This document shows, one piece after another, positions 26,017 through 35,220 of a DNA stretch of 64,000 nucleotides. The DNA lies in the NCBI GenBank assembly GCA_964452045.1, contig CAYVKM010000008.1, positions 1 through 64,000 on the forward strand. The letters are read 5' to 3'. Numbering within the stretch: the first letter of the stretch is position 1; every line of letters starts with the position of its first letter. The position numbers were made by a program, and so were the translations under genes. The notes beneath the pieces were generated by a model, which was not told where the DNA came from, did not search any database, and was given only the letters and a program-made list of their open reading frames with translations. This DNA comes from CAYVKM01 sp964452045 (lineage in GTDB: Bacteria > Calditrichota > Calditrichia > RBG-13-44-9).

Positions 26017-26808
26017 ATGCAAAAAGGAATTTATATTTTATTTGTTTTGCTGTTAAGCCTGCTCGTTGTACTCGGGTGCCAGGAAAACACCACTTCGGTT
26101 AATAATGAAGGGAATACCGGGACGCTAAAGTTATACCTCACCGATGCCCCCTTCGCCATATATGATTCGGTCAATATTACTTTTTCACAGGTCAGTGCTC
26201 ATTATGATTCTTCCTGGATCGTTCTGATGGATTCATTGATGACGGTAAATCTGATGGACTTGACTAATGGTCATACTATAGTCTTTGGCAGTGCGGATGT
26301 ACCCGCCGGACACTATACCCGGATCCGGATAAAAATCCTGGATTCATATGTGGTAGTCGATGGTCAGAAACATATGATGACCGTGCCCAGCGGCGCAACC
26401 AGCGGTTTAAAGTTTGGACCGGAATTTACCGTTTCCGAGGGTTCAACTTACGAGATGATTGTCGATTTTGATGTTCATCGCTCGATTGTTACCACTGGTC
26501 CGCGCTCTCATCCCCACGACTATAAACTGAAACCGAGAATTAGAATCTGTCCTATGGCTTTAACCGGTTCAATAATCGGAGCGCTCACCAATCCGGAACA
26601 TCTACCGATGGCTTATGCAATTCAGAACAGTGATACTATCACTTCCGCCATTCCTGATTCTACCAACGGATATTTTTTATTGTCCTTTTTGCCAGAAGGA
26701 ACTTACCTGGTATCTCTTCGCGACACTCTGGATCAGAGCTATGAACAGTCCGGAGTTACGGTTACAGCCGGGGAAAATACGGATTTGGGAAGCATCACGC
26801 TGCAATAG
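26017..26808 (+). CDS. DUF4382 lipoprotein
   Basis: 263 residues. A lipobox (VVLGC, Cys at about residue 21) marks a lipoprotein. Residues 35-175 match DUF4382 (GTLKLYLTDAPFAIYDSVNI, a common opening of the family), a beta-sandwich-like domain of unknown function in exported proteins. The C-terminal 80 residues (GSIIGALTNPEHLPMAYAIQ onwards) resemble a carboxypeptidase-regulatory-like beta domain. AGAGG precedes the ATG. It is convergent with the CHRD lipoprotein gene. Probably an extracytoplasmic binding or structural protein. Confidence 0.8.
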   Translation: MQKGIYILFVLLLSLLVVLGCQENTTSVNNEGNTGTLKLYLTDAPFAIYDSVNITFSQVSAHYDSSWIVLMDSLMTVNLMDLTNGHTIVFGSADVPAGHYTRIRIKILDSYVVVDGQKHMMTVPSGATSGLKFGPEFTVSEGSTYEMIVDFDVHRSIVTTGPRSHPHDYKLKPRIRICPMALTGSIIGALTNPEHLPMAYAIQNSDTITSAIPDSTNGYFLLSFLPEGTYLVSLRDTLDQSYEQSGVTVTAGENTDLGSITLQ

Positions 26809-26844
26809 AGCCAAGAAATTTTAATAGCGGTTTACATCAATTAA

Positions 26845-26896
26845 TCAGGTGTGTGGGTCGAGTGCTCATTCCTGATCACCCAGCCCACCTCCCTGA
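26845..26896. terminator. imperfect hairpin between convergent lipoprotein genes
   Basis: The TCAGG...GTGGG side can pair with CCCAC...CCTGA, giving about 10 of 13 pairs around a large loop that holds a second, smaller stem. The position between two convergent genes supports a bidirectional terminator. No U-tract. Confidence 0.35.
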
Positions 26897-26943
26897 CCTA
26901 AATTTTCCATAACATTAACTATTTTTACCTTAGCACCCAGGGA

Positions 26944-27477
26944 TTAATGCAGCCGTTTAATCTGACCGCGGATCTCGCCTTCGGAATGCATTTTAGTATG
27001 TACCTGTACATAGGTGCTGTCCTTAAGCATCAATCCTTTTAGATCAGCTATGGTTTTACCCTGCATCGGACCAAGAAGATCTTTCGCAGTTATTAAACCT
27101 TCCGCCAGTATGCCATTTACCGGACCGGGAATCATCTTTGGCGTCATTCCGCTATCCGGATATAACCAGGCAATATGCGGACCGTTTTCATCGGCCAGGC
27201 CCAAATGCATATGGGCCATCAAAACACTGTCCAAACCGGTTACACTCAGTTTGTAATGAATTTTTGTGGTATCCAGATTAAATCTGAATAATGCTTCCCC
27301 CCTCGACATAGTATGCACCGAATCGGGAACTTCATTTATTCCAGATAACTCCGCAATAAAATTTGCATTCTCTCTGGTTAAGCTGGATTCTACCGCTGTC
27401 TTTTCTTTCTGCTGACCACAACCCGCCATCACAGCGAAGATGACTATGGCAAAACCAAAATACATTAAACGCTTCAT
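26944..27477 (-). CDS. CHRD-domain lipoprotein
   Basis: 177 residues. The lipobox is VMAGC (Cys at about residue 20). Residues 38-175 form a CHRD domain, opening with ANFIAELSGINEVPDSVHT and ending with VHTKMHSEGEIRGQIKRL, whose 'GEIRGQI' is the typical terminal strand. CHRD domains were first described in chordin. In bacteria they are exported and of unknown function, possibly immunoglobulin-like binding modules. The gene stands alone, with GGAGG upstream of the ATG. Confidence 0.85.
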   Translation of the reverse strand: MKRLMYFGFAIVIFAVMAGCGQQKEKTAVESSLTRENANFIAELSGINEVPDSVHTMSRGEALFRFNLDTTKIHYKLSVTGLDSVLMAHMHLGLADENGPHIAWLYPDSGMTPKMIPGPVNGILAEGLITAKDLLGPMQGKTIADLKGLMLKDSTYVQVHTKMHSEGEIRGQIKRLH

Positions 27478-27850
27478 TTAAATATCCTCCCTTATTTTTA
27501 GGAATGGTTATAAAGACATTTTGAACTAATCTTAATTATTTCCATACGGCGATTACCATAATATTTATTACAATTCAAATTTTCAGGTGAGCACAATAAC
27601 CATTACAGATGAAGATATTATGAAGAGGTACTTCTGGTCGGATTAATGGGAGGGGAAATTAATGGGCATAACTTAAAAAGCATTATTGTTTCTAGTGATT
27701 ATATATCAAGGCAAAATCTTCCCGTTTTAACCTTTTCATATTTCTTTTTTCCTTAATCTTATGCCATTTTTATTTTCTTTTGATCCTTTCGTGATTCTTT
27801 TGTGTTTTTTGATGGTTAGATTACTACTGAAAAAAACCAGGGGAAATAAA
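27478..27850. other. intergenic stretch upstream of msrAB
   Basis: About 370 A+T-rich bases between divergent genes. An in-frame extension of msrAB starting at 27761 exists but lacks a ribosome site and would bury the lipoprotein signal. No other feature seen. Confidence 0.4.
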
Positions 27851-28906
27851 ATGAAATACTATAGATGGTTTTATTTGTTATTATTTATGTTAACACTGGC
27901 CTGCTCCAACCCCGATTCGAAGAATATGCAGCTGGAAGCAGCGACGCCAACGGACGGCTTGCAAACGGCCACGTTTGCCGGCGGCTGCTACTGGTCCATG
28001 GAAGCGGCTTTTGAAAAGCTAAACGGTCCGAGCAAGGTGATGGCCGGGCATGCCGAAGGGACTTCCGCAGCCGGCGCCACCGGCCCGGTGGAAGCCGTCC
28101 AGATTAGCTACGATCCAAAGATAATCAGTTATCAGGAACTGCTGGATTACTACTGGCGGCACATTGATCCCACCGATGCCGGGGGATCTTTCTACGACCG
28201 GGGTTCGGAGTACATGACCTACATTTTTTACCGGGATGATTCACAGAAAAAATCTGCTGAGATTTCCAAATCCGATCTGGAAAAATCTGGCATCTTTGAA
28301 AAACCTGTTGTCACCCGGATCGTCAAATTTGACAAGTTCACCCCGGTTCAGGAGTCTGAACAGGACTATTATCTGAAGCAACCTGATAAATACAACCGCT
28401 ACCGCCAGGCCTGTGGCCGTGATGATTTCTTGCAAAAGGTGTGGGGAAAAGCCGATGCCGGAAAATATAAAAAACCGTCCGAAGCCGAGATCAAGAAGAA
28501 GCTCACTTCCCTGCAATGCGACGTCACCCAGAATAATGCGACCGAACGTCCTTTCCATAATGCGTATTACAATAACAAACGGGAAGGTATTTATGTTGAC
28601 GTGGTAACCGGGGAACCGCTGTTCAGCTCCACCGATAAATTTAAGTCCAATTCCGGCTGGCCCAGTTTTACCAAACCCATAGATCCCGGTCATGTTATTC
28701 GGAAAGAAGACAAGTCTATGGGAATGGAACGAATTGAAGTGCGCAGTAATGCCGGGGATTCCCATTTGGGGCACCTGTTCGATGATGGCCCCGCACCCAC
28801 CGGACTGCGCTACTGCATTAATTCAGCCTCGCTTCGATTTATCCCGAAGGAAGATATGGAGAAAGAGGGATATGGGGCTTATCTTTATTTATTCAGAGAT
28901 AAGTAA
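27851..28906 (+). CDS. msrAB: MsrA-MsrB fused methionine sulfoxide reductase, lipoprotein
   Basis: 351 residues. A lipobox (LTLAC) places it outside the cytoplasm. The MsrA domain (about 30-200) has the catalytic GGCYWSMEAAF, with Tyr replacing the usual Phe of GCFW. The MsrB domain (about 215-345) has NSGWPSFTKPI, SHLGHLFDDGP and the catalytic cysteine in LRYCINSASLRF. The two CxxC zinc sites of many MsrB proteins are absent. Together the domains reduce both stereoisomers of methionine sulfoxide in exported proteins. The ATG at 27851 has AGGGGA upstream and gives a proper signal sequence. A strong terminator follows. Confidence 0.93.
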   Translation: MKYYRWFYLLLFMLTLACSNPDSKNMQLEAATPTDGLQTATFAGGCYWSMEAAFEKLNGPSKVMAGHAEGTSAAGATGPVEAVQISYDPKIISYQELLDYYWRHIDPTDAGGSFYDRGSEYMTYIFYRDDSQKKSAEISKSDLEKSGIFEKPVVTRIVKFDKFTPVQESEQDYYLKQPDKYNRYRQACGRDDFLQKVWGKADAGKYKKPSEAEIKKKLTSLQCDVTQNNATERPFHNAYYNNKREGIYVDVVTGEPLFSSTDKFKSNSGWPSFTKPIDPGHVIRKEDKSMGMERIEVRSNAGDSHLGHLFDDGPAPTGLRYCINSASLRFIPKEDMEKEGYGAYLYLFRDK

Positions 28907-28917
28907 AGATTACCCGG

Positions 28918-28955
28918 AGATGCCATCTCTTAAAAGGATGGCATCTCTTTTTTTA
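28918..28955 (+). terminator. intrinsic terminator of msrAB
   Basis: AGATGCCATC (28918-28927) and GATGGCATCT (28937-28946) form a perfect 10-bp stem with a 9-nt loop, followed by CTTTTTTTAT. Textbook rho-independent terminator. Confidence 0.9.
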
Positions 28956-29111
28956 TGATTTACTGACTCGATTACCTATTTATGCCGCCGACCAGAGAAA
29001 TAACCATCATTTTAATAAACCATGCCGGAAACCATTAAAATAGTATTAACTTAGTTGGCTATACCCAAAATTTAGATATAGCACCTCGTATCAATATCAG
29101 ATTGGAAAGAA

Positions 29112-30704
29112 ATGGAAAAATTGGAAAAGTTTGCCAGGTTTGGCTTGTCAAACAATATGTTAAACGCAATACAAAAAAAGGGGTTTGAAGAACCTACTCC
29201 CATTCAGGAACAAATAATCCCCAGAGTGCTTGATAACCAAAAAGATCTGGTGGGACAAGCCCAGACCGGTACCGGTAAGACTGCCGCCTTCGGGATACCG
29301 ATTCTGGAAAACCTGATCGAACGTTCAAAACATATTCAGGTGATAGTCCTGGTCCCGACCCGTGAGCTGGCCATCCAGGTATCGGAGGAGATTCATTCCC
29401 TCAGGGGAAAGAAAAAATTGGAAATTATTCCCATCTATGGCGGACAATCAATAGAACTTCAGCTCAACAAACTTAAGCGGGGAGTGGATGTGGTTGTTGG
29501 TACCCCGGGCAGAATACTCGACCACTTGCGCCGGGGAAAACTGAATCTTCGCCACGTATCCTATGCTATTCTGGATGAAGCAGACGAAATGCTGAATATG
29601 GGTTTCATTGAGGATGTGGAAGAAATCCTGAAGCAGACCAATCCGGACAGGACCACTTTACTTTTTTCTGCCACTATTCCCAGAGAAATTCTGGCAATTG
29701 CCAGAAAGTACATGAAAGATTATGAATTGATCAGAATTGAAAATAAACAGGTAACCGTAGATCTGACCGACCAAATTTATTTTGAAGTATCAAAATCTGA
29801 CAAATTTGAAGCCTTGTGCCGAATCATCGATATTGAACCAGATTTTTACGGTCTGGTGTTCTGTCGTACCAAAGTGGATGTGGATCAAATCTCCACTCAT
29901 TTGATTGACCGGGGATATGATGCCGAAGCGCTGCACGGCGATATTTCCCAGAACCAGCGGGAAAAAATTCTGAGCAAATTCAAAAACAAGAGGATTAATA
30001 TCTTGGTCGCAACCGATGTGGCCGCCAGGGGGATTGACATACACAACCTGACCCATGTTATCAATTATGTCATACCCCAGGATCCGGACTCCTATGTGCA
30101 CCGGATTGGCCGGACCGGGCGGGCTGGCCGGGAAGGGACTGCCATTACCTTCATTACCCCGGAAGAATATCGGAGACTGATGTACATTAAAAAAGCAGCC
30201 AGAACTGATATCCGCAAAGAAAAACTACCACAAATTTCCGATATCATCAATGTTAAGAAAACCCGGATAAAAACCGAAATTGAAAAGATCAGCCAGTCCA
30301 GTTTACCGGAGGAGTTTTTGAACATGGCCAGGGAATTGTTGGCAGAAACCGGTCCCGAGCAGGCACTTGCGGCACTGTTGAAATATTCCTTTCAAAACGA
30401 ACTGGATCCGGGAAGCTATAACGAGATACGGGATGGATCTCCCAACATTCAGGGTAAAACCCGTTTATTCGTGGCAATGGGCCGGAAAGATCACCTGAAC
30501 CCAAGAAAACTGGTCAGTTTGATTAAAAACAAAGTCCAGATAGCAGACCATAAGATAGATGATGTTCAGGTGTTCGATAAATTTTCATTTATCACGGTTC
30601 CCTTCCGGGATGCCGAACAAATATTACAAATTTTCCGGAAGGAAAACCGGGGCAGGAAGCCGATGGTGGTTGTGGCGAAGGAGGGCCGCTTCAGCCGGCG
30701 ATAA
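29112..30704 (+). CDS. deaD: DEAD-box RNA helicase (DeaD/CsdA-like)
   Basis: 530 residues. All core motifs are visible: the Q motif (FEEPTPIQEQ), Walker A AQTGTGKT, PTRELAIQ, DEAD in AILDEADEML, SAT (LLFSATIP), ARGIDIHN and HRIGRTGRAGR. The C-terminal 80 residues (GKTRLFVAMGRKDHLNPRKL) form a DbpA/CsdA-type RNA-binding domain. This class unwinds RNA during ribosome assembly and mRNA decay, especially in the cold. The gene is monocistronic, between the msrAB terminator and another hairpin. GGAAAG lies before the ATG. Confidence 0.93.
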   Translation: MEKLEKFARFGLSNNMLNAIQKKGFEEPTPIQEQIIPRVLDNQKDLVGQAQTGTGKTAAFGIPILENLIERSKHIQVIVLVPTRELAIQVSEEIHSLRGKKKLEIIPIYGGQSIELQLNKLKRGVDVVVGTPGRILDHLRRGKLNLRHVSYAILDEADEMLNMGFIEDVEEILKQTNPDRTTLLFSATIPREILAIARKYMKDYELIRIENKQVTVDLTDQIYFEVSKSDKFEALCRIIDIEPDFYGLVFCRTKVDVDQISTHLIDRGYDAEALHGDISQNQREKILSKFKNKRINILVATDVAARGIDIHNLTHVINYVIPQDPDSYVHRIGRTGRAGREGTAITFITPEEYRRLMYIKKAARTDIRKEKLPQISDIINVKKTRIKTEIEKISQSSLPEEFLNMARELLAETGPEQALAALLKYSFQNELDPGSYNEIRDGSPNIQGKTRLFVAMGRKDHLNPRKLVSLIKNKVQIADHKIDDVQVFDKFSFITVPFRDAEQILQIFRKENRGRKPMVVVAKEGRFSRR

Positions 30705-30718
30705 AGGATTATCAAAAA

Positions 30719-30743
30719 ATGCCATTGCTCGCAGCGATGGCAT
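30719..30743 (+). terminator. hairpin behind the helicase gene
   Basis: ATGCCATTGCT and AGCGATGGCAT form an 11-bp stem with one T-G wobble and a 3-nt loop, 15 bases after the stop. Only a broken T-rich stretch follows. It shares the GATGGCATCTCTT segment with the msrAB terminator. Confidence 0.6.
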
Positions 30744-30867
30744 CTCTTCATTCTTCTGAAAAAAACATACAGCATTATCCACTTTTCAGAGATCTAATAT
30801 ATTCATCAACTTTTTCTGAAATCTTCCGTAAATCAGTATAATTTATTTATCAGCTATGGAGGATATT

Positions 30868-31884
30868 ATGGAACTGGAAGATAAAGTTTTGGAAAAATTC
30901 AGGAGTTCTCTGGCCAATCACCGGGATGAGCTTATTCAATGGATAAATGATTCCGGGGGACAGAAGGATGTCCATCTGGGTGGTACCTCAGTAAATGATG
31001 TGCTGAAGGTTATTTCCGAACTAAAAGAGACCCTGGAAAAGATTGATCAGGGTACTTTTGGTATCTGCGAAGTGTGTCACGAGGATGTTGATGCCTCCCG
31101 ATTGGAGATGGATTATACTGCATGCGTGTGTCTGGAACATCTGAATGAAGTTCAGAGACGTTCCCTGGAACGTGATCTGGAACTGGCCGGTAAGGTCCAG
31201 CGCCAACTGCTGGCCTGCTGCACCCCCAGTTTACCGGGAGTCCAAATTTCGGTTTTTTCTAAACCGGCCCAGGTAGTTGGTGGAGACTACTACGATTTCT
31301 TCGGCTACCCGGATACTTCCCAGGGAATCGTGATTGCCGACGTGATGGGCAAGGGATTATCTGCCAGCATGCTGATGTCCAATTTGCAGGCGTCGTTGCG
31401 GATTATCGGTCCGGACTATGATGATCCGGCCAAAATTGCCCGGCGGCTGAATGATTTATTTCTCCGGAATCTGAAACTGATCCGGTTCATTTCCATTTTC
31501 ATGGGTATCCTGGATCCGGAATGCCGAACTCTTCGCTACTGCAATGCCGGCCACCATTCGCCTCTGCTTCACAAAGCGGCTTCCGGCGAGATCCTGACCC
31601 TTCAACCAACCGGTCCGGCAATTGGCCTTTCCCCCGATCCGGAGTATACGTCCGAATCAGTGGAGATAGAACCTGGGGATTTCCTGTTGCTTTATACCGA
31701 TGGGATTATTGAGAACCGGAACCGGGATAATGAGGAATTCGGGGAAGAACGCTTGAGAAAATTTCTGGCGGAAAATCACAAAAAATCAGCGGAAGATTTC
31801 ATTCCGGCTTTGGTAAAAACTGCCCAGGCCTTCTCCAGCGAAATACACGATGATGTTACCCTGATGGCTTTGAAGCGGGAATAG
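30868..31884 (+). CDS. TraR/DksA-type zinc finger fused to SpoIIE (PP2C) phosphatase
   Basis: 338 residues. The N-terminal 90 residues resemble the DksA/TraR fold: a helical hairpin, then KIDQGTFGICEVCHEDVDAS and a second cysteine pair in YTACVCLEH. The second pair is CxC instead of the usual CxxC, with a His nearby. The rest is a SpoIIE phosphatase: VGGDYYDFFGY, IADVMGKGLSASML, CNAGHHSP, YTDGIIE and HDDVTLMALKRE, with metal aspartates intact. The ATG at 30868 has GGAGG at the right distance. An upstream ATG (30856) overlaps that site. It may link a transcription-related or redox signal to dephosphorylation of STAS proteins. Confidence 0.85.
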   Translation: MELEDKVLEKFRSSLANHRDELIQWINDSGGQKDVHLGGTSVNDVLKVISELKETLEKIDQGTFGICEVCHEDVDASRLEMDYTACVCLEHLNEVQRRSLERDLELAGKVQRQLLACCTPSLPGVQISVFSKPAQVVGGDYYDFFGYPDTSQGIVIADVMGKGLSASMLMSNLQASLRIIGPDYDDPAKIARRLNDLFLRNLKLIRFISIFMGILDPECRTLRYCNAGHHSPLLHKAASGEILTLQPTGPAIGLSPDPEYTSESVEIEPGDFLLLYTDGIIENRNRDNEEFGEERLRKFLAENHKKSAEDFIPALVKTAQAFSSEIHDDVTLMALKRE

Positions 31885-31967
31885 GTTTCTTGATGTAGAA
31901 TCACTCTCTTTTCGATAAAAAATTCGCCCAAACCGATTTTTATTTTATCACCAGCAAATCGCGGTTC

Positions 31968-32073
31968 GAATGATGCAACCTCCCGGAGGTTCTGATCCAG
32001 GCAACAAAACCTTCCCAAACCAAAACCTCCCGAAGGTTTCAAACCTTTGGGAGGTACAGGCTCCGGGAGGTTA
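31968..32073. repeat. cluster of CCTCCCGGAGG-type short inverted repeats
   Basis: In about 100 bases the motif AACCTCCCGGAGGTT and variants occur four or five times in both orientations (AACCTCCCGAAGGTTT, AACCTTTGGGAGGT, CTCCGGGAGGTT). Neighbouring copies can pair into hairpins. The cluster lies between two convergent genes and may double as a terminator. It looks like a small interspersed repeat family. Confidence 0.6.
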
Positions 32074-32081
32074 TTATCTGA

Positions 32082-33512
32082 TTATTTCATTACCATCATT
32101 TTGCGGGTCTTGCTGAAACTTCCCGCCACCAGGCGGTAGATGTATACCCCGCTGGCCAGGGAGGAGGCATCGAAGGAAACTTCATGATAACCGGCTGGAA
32201 TGCGTCTATCCAGGAGTGTGGCCACTTTCCGGCCCAACAGATCGTACACCTCCAGCCGCACCTTCGCCTCTGTCGGCACCTGGTATTGAATAGTGGTCAT
32301 TGGATTAAACGGATTGGGGTAGTTCTGATCCAGCCGGAATCCCCGGGCAGTTATATTCTTCAGAATTATATCGGTGATCAGAAACAAGGGGAATGCCTGA
32401 GCCAGAGGACCGCCATAACCACCAATATCGTTGCGCAACCCACCCCTGGCTGGCCATTTAGCATTACCCGGATTGTTGGGATCCTCCGGATCGTTATAAA
32501 CCGGATCGGGATCTCCGGCATCCACCGCCGGAGAAGTAGGAGAAAGGTAATAATTAGTATCTGCGAAAGCAGGATTAAGATCAATATTTCCCTGTCCGGT
32601 CCACCCGCCTTCTGCATCACTGTAAGTCATGTTAACCGTACCGCCGCTCAACAAGGCAATCTGGCCACTGCTGCTCTGCAAATTTCCCCAGATAATATTA
32701 TTCCGTCCGGTCATGCTGGTGGACCATACCAGAAGAGCGCCACCTTTTCCGCCATAGGCACCGCTCCCACTGCTGGTGTTCCCGGCAATGGTATTATTTT
32801 CAATAATTTTGGGATGAGCACCGTTGCTGTACATCCAAATGCCCGAGCCACCATAATCCTGCCCCCCATTATTCTGACAGATAATATTATTTCGGATGAT
32901 CCCACCGGAAAAATTCAGTACAATCCCGGCGCCATAACGGCCCTGATTGTTCATTATGATATTGTTGATAATGAGCGGATTCCCGTCACCACAGCGAATG
33001 GCCCCGCCGCCGGCACTGGTTACGCCACTGGTATTGATGGCCTGATTATTGATGATCCGGTTGTTCCGGATGGTGGGGGAGGAAAGCTCAATCAGGATGC
33101 CACCGCCTTCCCGGTAGAATCCCCCGATGTGAATGTCCGGCCATTTGGTGCCGCTGCCCCCGGTGAGGGTAAATCCCTGCAAAACTGCGCTACTGTCTTC
33201 CCCGGAAATAAAAAGCACACAGCTGGCAGTATCCGGGTGGGCTGGTGCGCTGCCATCAATGATGGTATTCAGGATGTGTTCGGGATTTTTATCCAGCAGA
33301 AATTGGCTGGCCAGAACAATATTTTTACCGCGGAAATTAATATTCTCGGGATAGGTTCCATCCGCCACCAAAACCGTATCACCCGAACTCACCACATTAA
33401 TCGCGCTTTGAATGGTCTGGAAATCCCCCGGTACCTGCACCATATTTGCCTCCACCTGGAAACTGCTCAGGGCAATAATTAATAGTGCAAACAGCAAATT
33501 TCTTATAAACAC
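32082..33512 (-). CDS. secreted right-handed beta-helix protein with C-terminal sorting domain
   Basis: 476 residues. Signal peptide (1-22), then about 330 residues of a parallel beta-helix (repeated 'NNxIxxN' turns such as PTIRNNRIINNQAINTSG and NPLIINNIIMNNQGRYGAGI), as in pectate-lyase-like and NosD-like proteins. The last 80 residues are the 'LDQNYPNPFNP...' domain ending SGVYIYRLVAGSFSKTRKMM, the sorting module of FCB-group secreted proteins, usually linked to type IX secretion. No catalytic residues can be assigned, so adhesion or polysaccharide binding is as likely as hydrolysis. The upstream neighbour is an ECF sigma gene 13 bp away. Confidence 0.88.
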   Translation of the reverse strand: MFIRNLLFALLIIALSSFQVEANMVQVPGDFQTIQSAINVVSSGDTVLVADGTYPENINFRGKNIVLASQFLLDKNPEHILNTIIDGSAPAHPDTASCVLFISGEDSSAVLQGFTLTGGSGTKWPDIHIGGFYREGGGILIELSSPTIRNNRIINNQAINTSGVTSAGGGAIRCGDGNPLIINNIIMNNQGRYGAGIVLNFSGGIIRNNIICQNNGGQDYGGSGIWMYSNGAHPKIIENNTIAGNTSSGSGAYGGKGGALLVWSTSMTGRNNIIWGNLQSSSGQIALLSGGTVNMTYSDAEGGWTGQGNIDLNPAFADTNYYLSPTSPAVDAGDPDPVYNDPEDPNNPGNAKWPARGGLRNDIGGYGGPLAQAFPLFLITDIILKNITARGFRLDQNYPNPFNPMTTIQYQVPTEAKVRLEVYDLLGRKVATLLDRRIPAGYHEVSFDASSLASGVYIYRLVAGSFSKTRKMMVMK

Positions 33513-33525
33513 AATGGCCTCCTTT

Positions 33526-34413
33526 TTATGCTTTCAGGTTAAAAATGTCGCGGAATTCCCGGTCGGCAAACATCTCCCGGAAAGAACGGATAAAATCCGG
33601 TGAGTTTTGAAAAGGGTGATCCCGGAAAAGCTGACGGCTCTTTTTCTCCAGATAATCGCCCAGTAGCCGGTCTTTCACTTCGGCAACCTGCTTTATTCGG
33701 TAAACATAATTATCGCTAAACCGCAACCGGTGAAGATTTATAGCTCCTTCATCCATCATCGCCTTTGCCTTGCGGGTGCAGTGGCAGCTATTTTCCGGGT
33801 GGATCAATCCGCATTCCTGGTTCATAAACCGGTTAAGGCTTTGCCTGGCCCGGGATAGCTTTTTCCGGAAATTATCCCGGCTGATTGCCAATATTTCGGC
33901 ACCGACTTTGTCGGTGATACTGAATACTTCTCCCAGGATAAACACCAATCGCTGCTCGCGATCCAGGCATAGAAGCATGCCCAGCATACATCCTATCCGG
34001 GTTTCATCGATAATCATCTTCACATCAGCCGGTGTGAGTCCCTCATCCGGGAAATCCAGGTCCGGGGTCTCGCGGATGCTTCGGCTGTACTGGCTGAAGG
34101 ATTGAAAAACCTGCTCGTATTTACGTTTCTTCATGTTAATAACATGATTGGCAGTGATCCGGTACACCCAGGTCCGGAAATGACTTTGTCCCTTAAAGGT
34201 ATCCAGCTTGGTGATGATTTTGATCAGGATTTCCTGGGTCAGGTCTTTGGCATCATGGGGATCCCAGACCATACGCAGGGAGATATTATAAATCCAGGCC
34301 TGGTGACGCAGAATCAGCTCTTCCAGCGCCTGCCGGTTTCCTCCCACCGCCTCGCTCACCAGTTTCTCATCGGTACGGTCGGTCAGATATTTTTCCGTGA
34401 ATGGATTTATCAT
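33526..34413 (-). CDS. ECF-type sigma factor with C-terminal cysteine-containing extension
   Basis: 295 residues. Sigma region 2 is clear (DAKDLTQEILIKIITKLDTF then GQSHFRTWVYRITANHVINM), region 4 less so (LDREQRLVFILGEVFSITDK then ISRDNFRKKLSRARQSLNRF). An extra C-terminal 95 residues start with ECGLIHPENSCHCTRKAKAM, with three cysteines and a His that could bind metal. Such extended ECF factors usually lack a separate anti-sigma, as here, and the tail may regulate activity. The adjacent beta-helix secreted gene may be co-transcribed. Confidence 0.85.
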   Translation of the reverse strand: MINPFTEKYLTDRTDEKLVSEAVGGNRQALEELILRHQAWIYNISLRMVWDPHDAKDLTQEILIKIITKLDTFKGQSHFRTWVYRITANHVINMKKRKYEQVFQSFSQYSRSIRETPDLDFPDEGLTPADVKMIIDETRIGCMLGMLLCLDREQRLVFILGEVFSITDKVGAEILAISRDNFRKKLSRARQSLNRFMNQECGLIHPENSCHCTRKAKAMMDEGAINLHRLRFSDNYVYRIKQVAEVKDRLLGDYLEKKSRQLFRDHPFQNSPDFIRSFREMFADREFRDIFNLKA

Positions 34414-34860
34414 AAAACATACTTTCTCTTTTTTTATTCAGTGAATCCTGCCTTCTTCCACTTGGACAGTTCAAATATGCGAGCGTGACAAAAAAGTTTT
34501 ACGAAGCTTGTGGGGGATTGTTGCTGAAGCAGGGGAGAAGCGTGGCAATATCCCCACCACTCCTGGCAAAGTATAGATATCTGCACCCTGACTTTCAATG
34601 CAAAAACAATAGATTTCTCGACTCAAACCGTCCTAATTCACGCTCAAAACGACACTCAGGATGGCTTCCCCTCCTTATTGTAGATAATAACTAATTTGGA
34701 AACCTTTATTAACCAAGAAAATAATCTCAAAAAAACATTCAGCTCTTCATCGAATCTTCATGGTAGCCTTAAATATTATACAGAAATTGTTGGATGAAAC
34801 GGGAGGTCAATTCATGCCAGGATGGCTGTCTGAAGTGATAAAATGAAAGGAGATCATATC
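34414..34860. other. intergenic stretch with a 10-codon leader ORF
   Basis: About 450 bases between divergent genes. Near 34612 lies AGATTTCTCGACTCAAACCG, a fragment of an interspersed repeat also hinted at near 23329. At 34814-34846 a GGGAGGT site precedes a 10-codon ORF (MPGWLSEVIK) whose stop lies just before the ribosome site of the SPW gene. This could be a leader peptide or chance. Confidence 0.35.
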
Positions 34861-35172
34861 ATGTGGACGAATTGGATTTCTTTCCTGATAGGACTTTGGA
34901 TTTTTTTCTCCGGACTTGTACCCCAACTTCGTGCTGAATGGAATCTTATTATTTTTGGTATTCTGGCCGTACTATTTGGTTTTGCCAGCTATAAAAATTG
35001 GCAGGGCATCATAAATGGTATCGGTGGAGTCTGGCTATTTCTCTCCGGCATCTGGTTTATACTAATGGCACCGGCAAATTTCGTGATCACCGGAATTATT
35101 ATGGCACTGCTCGGTCTATGGGGTGCGCTATCGGAAACGCCACACGGAGAAGTTTCCCATAGAACTGCGTGA
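34861..35172 (+). CDS. SPW-repeat membrane protein
   Basis: 103 residues with four hydrophobic helices arranged as two SPW repeats (MWTNWISFLIGLWIFFSGLV and ASYKNWQGIINGIGGVWLFL), each with Trp and Gly in the repeat motif. The family (PF03779) is of unknown function. The ATG at 34861 is chosen because AAGGAG lies 8 bases before it. An ATG at 34843 overlaps that site. A tiny ORF immediately upstream may couple translation. A terminator follows 8 bases after the stop. Confidence 0.8.
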   Translation: MWTNWISFLIGLWIFFSGLVPQLRAEWNLIIFGILAVLFGFASYKNWQGIINGIGGVWLFLSGIWFILMAPANFVITGIIMALLGLWGALSETPHGEVSHRTA

Positions 35173-35180
35173 TCTATGAA

Positions 35181-35220
35181 GAATCTCTCCTTCCCCTGCC
35201 GGAGAAGGAGGGATTCTTTT
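35181..35220 (+). terminator. intrinsic terminator of the SPW gene
   Basis: GAATC-CTCCTTC pairs with GAAGGAG-GATTC around a short loop (35181-35216), followed by TTTTATTT. Good rho-independent shape. Confidence 0.85.

Noticed and set aside
34485..34694. 69-codon open frame on the plus strand
   Set aside because: No ribosome site, low-complexity composition, and overlap with an interspersed repeat fragment.
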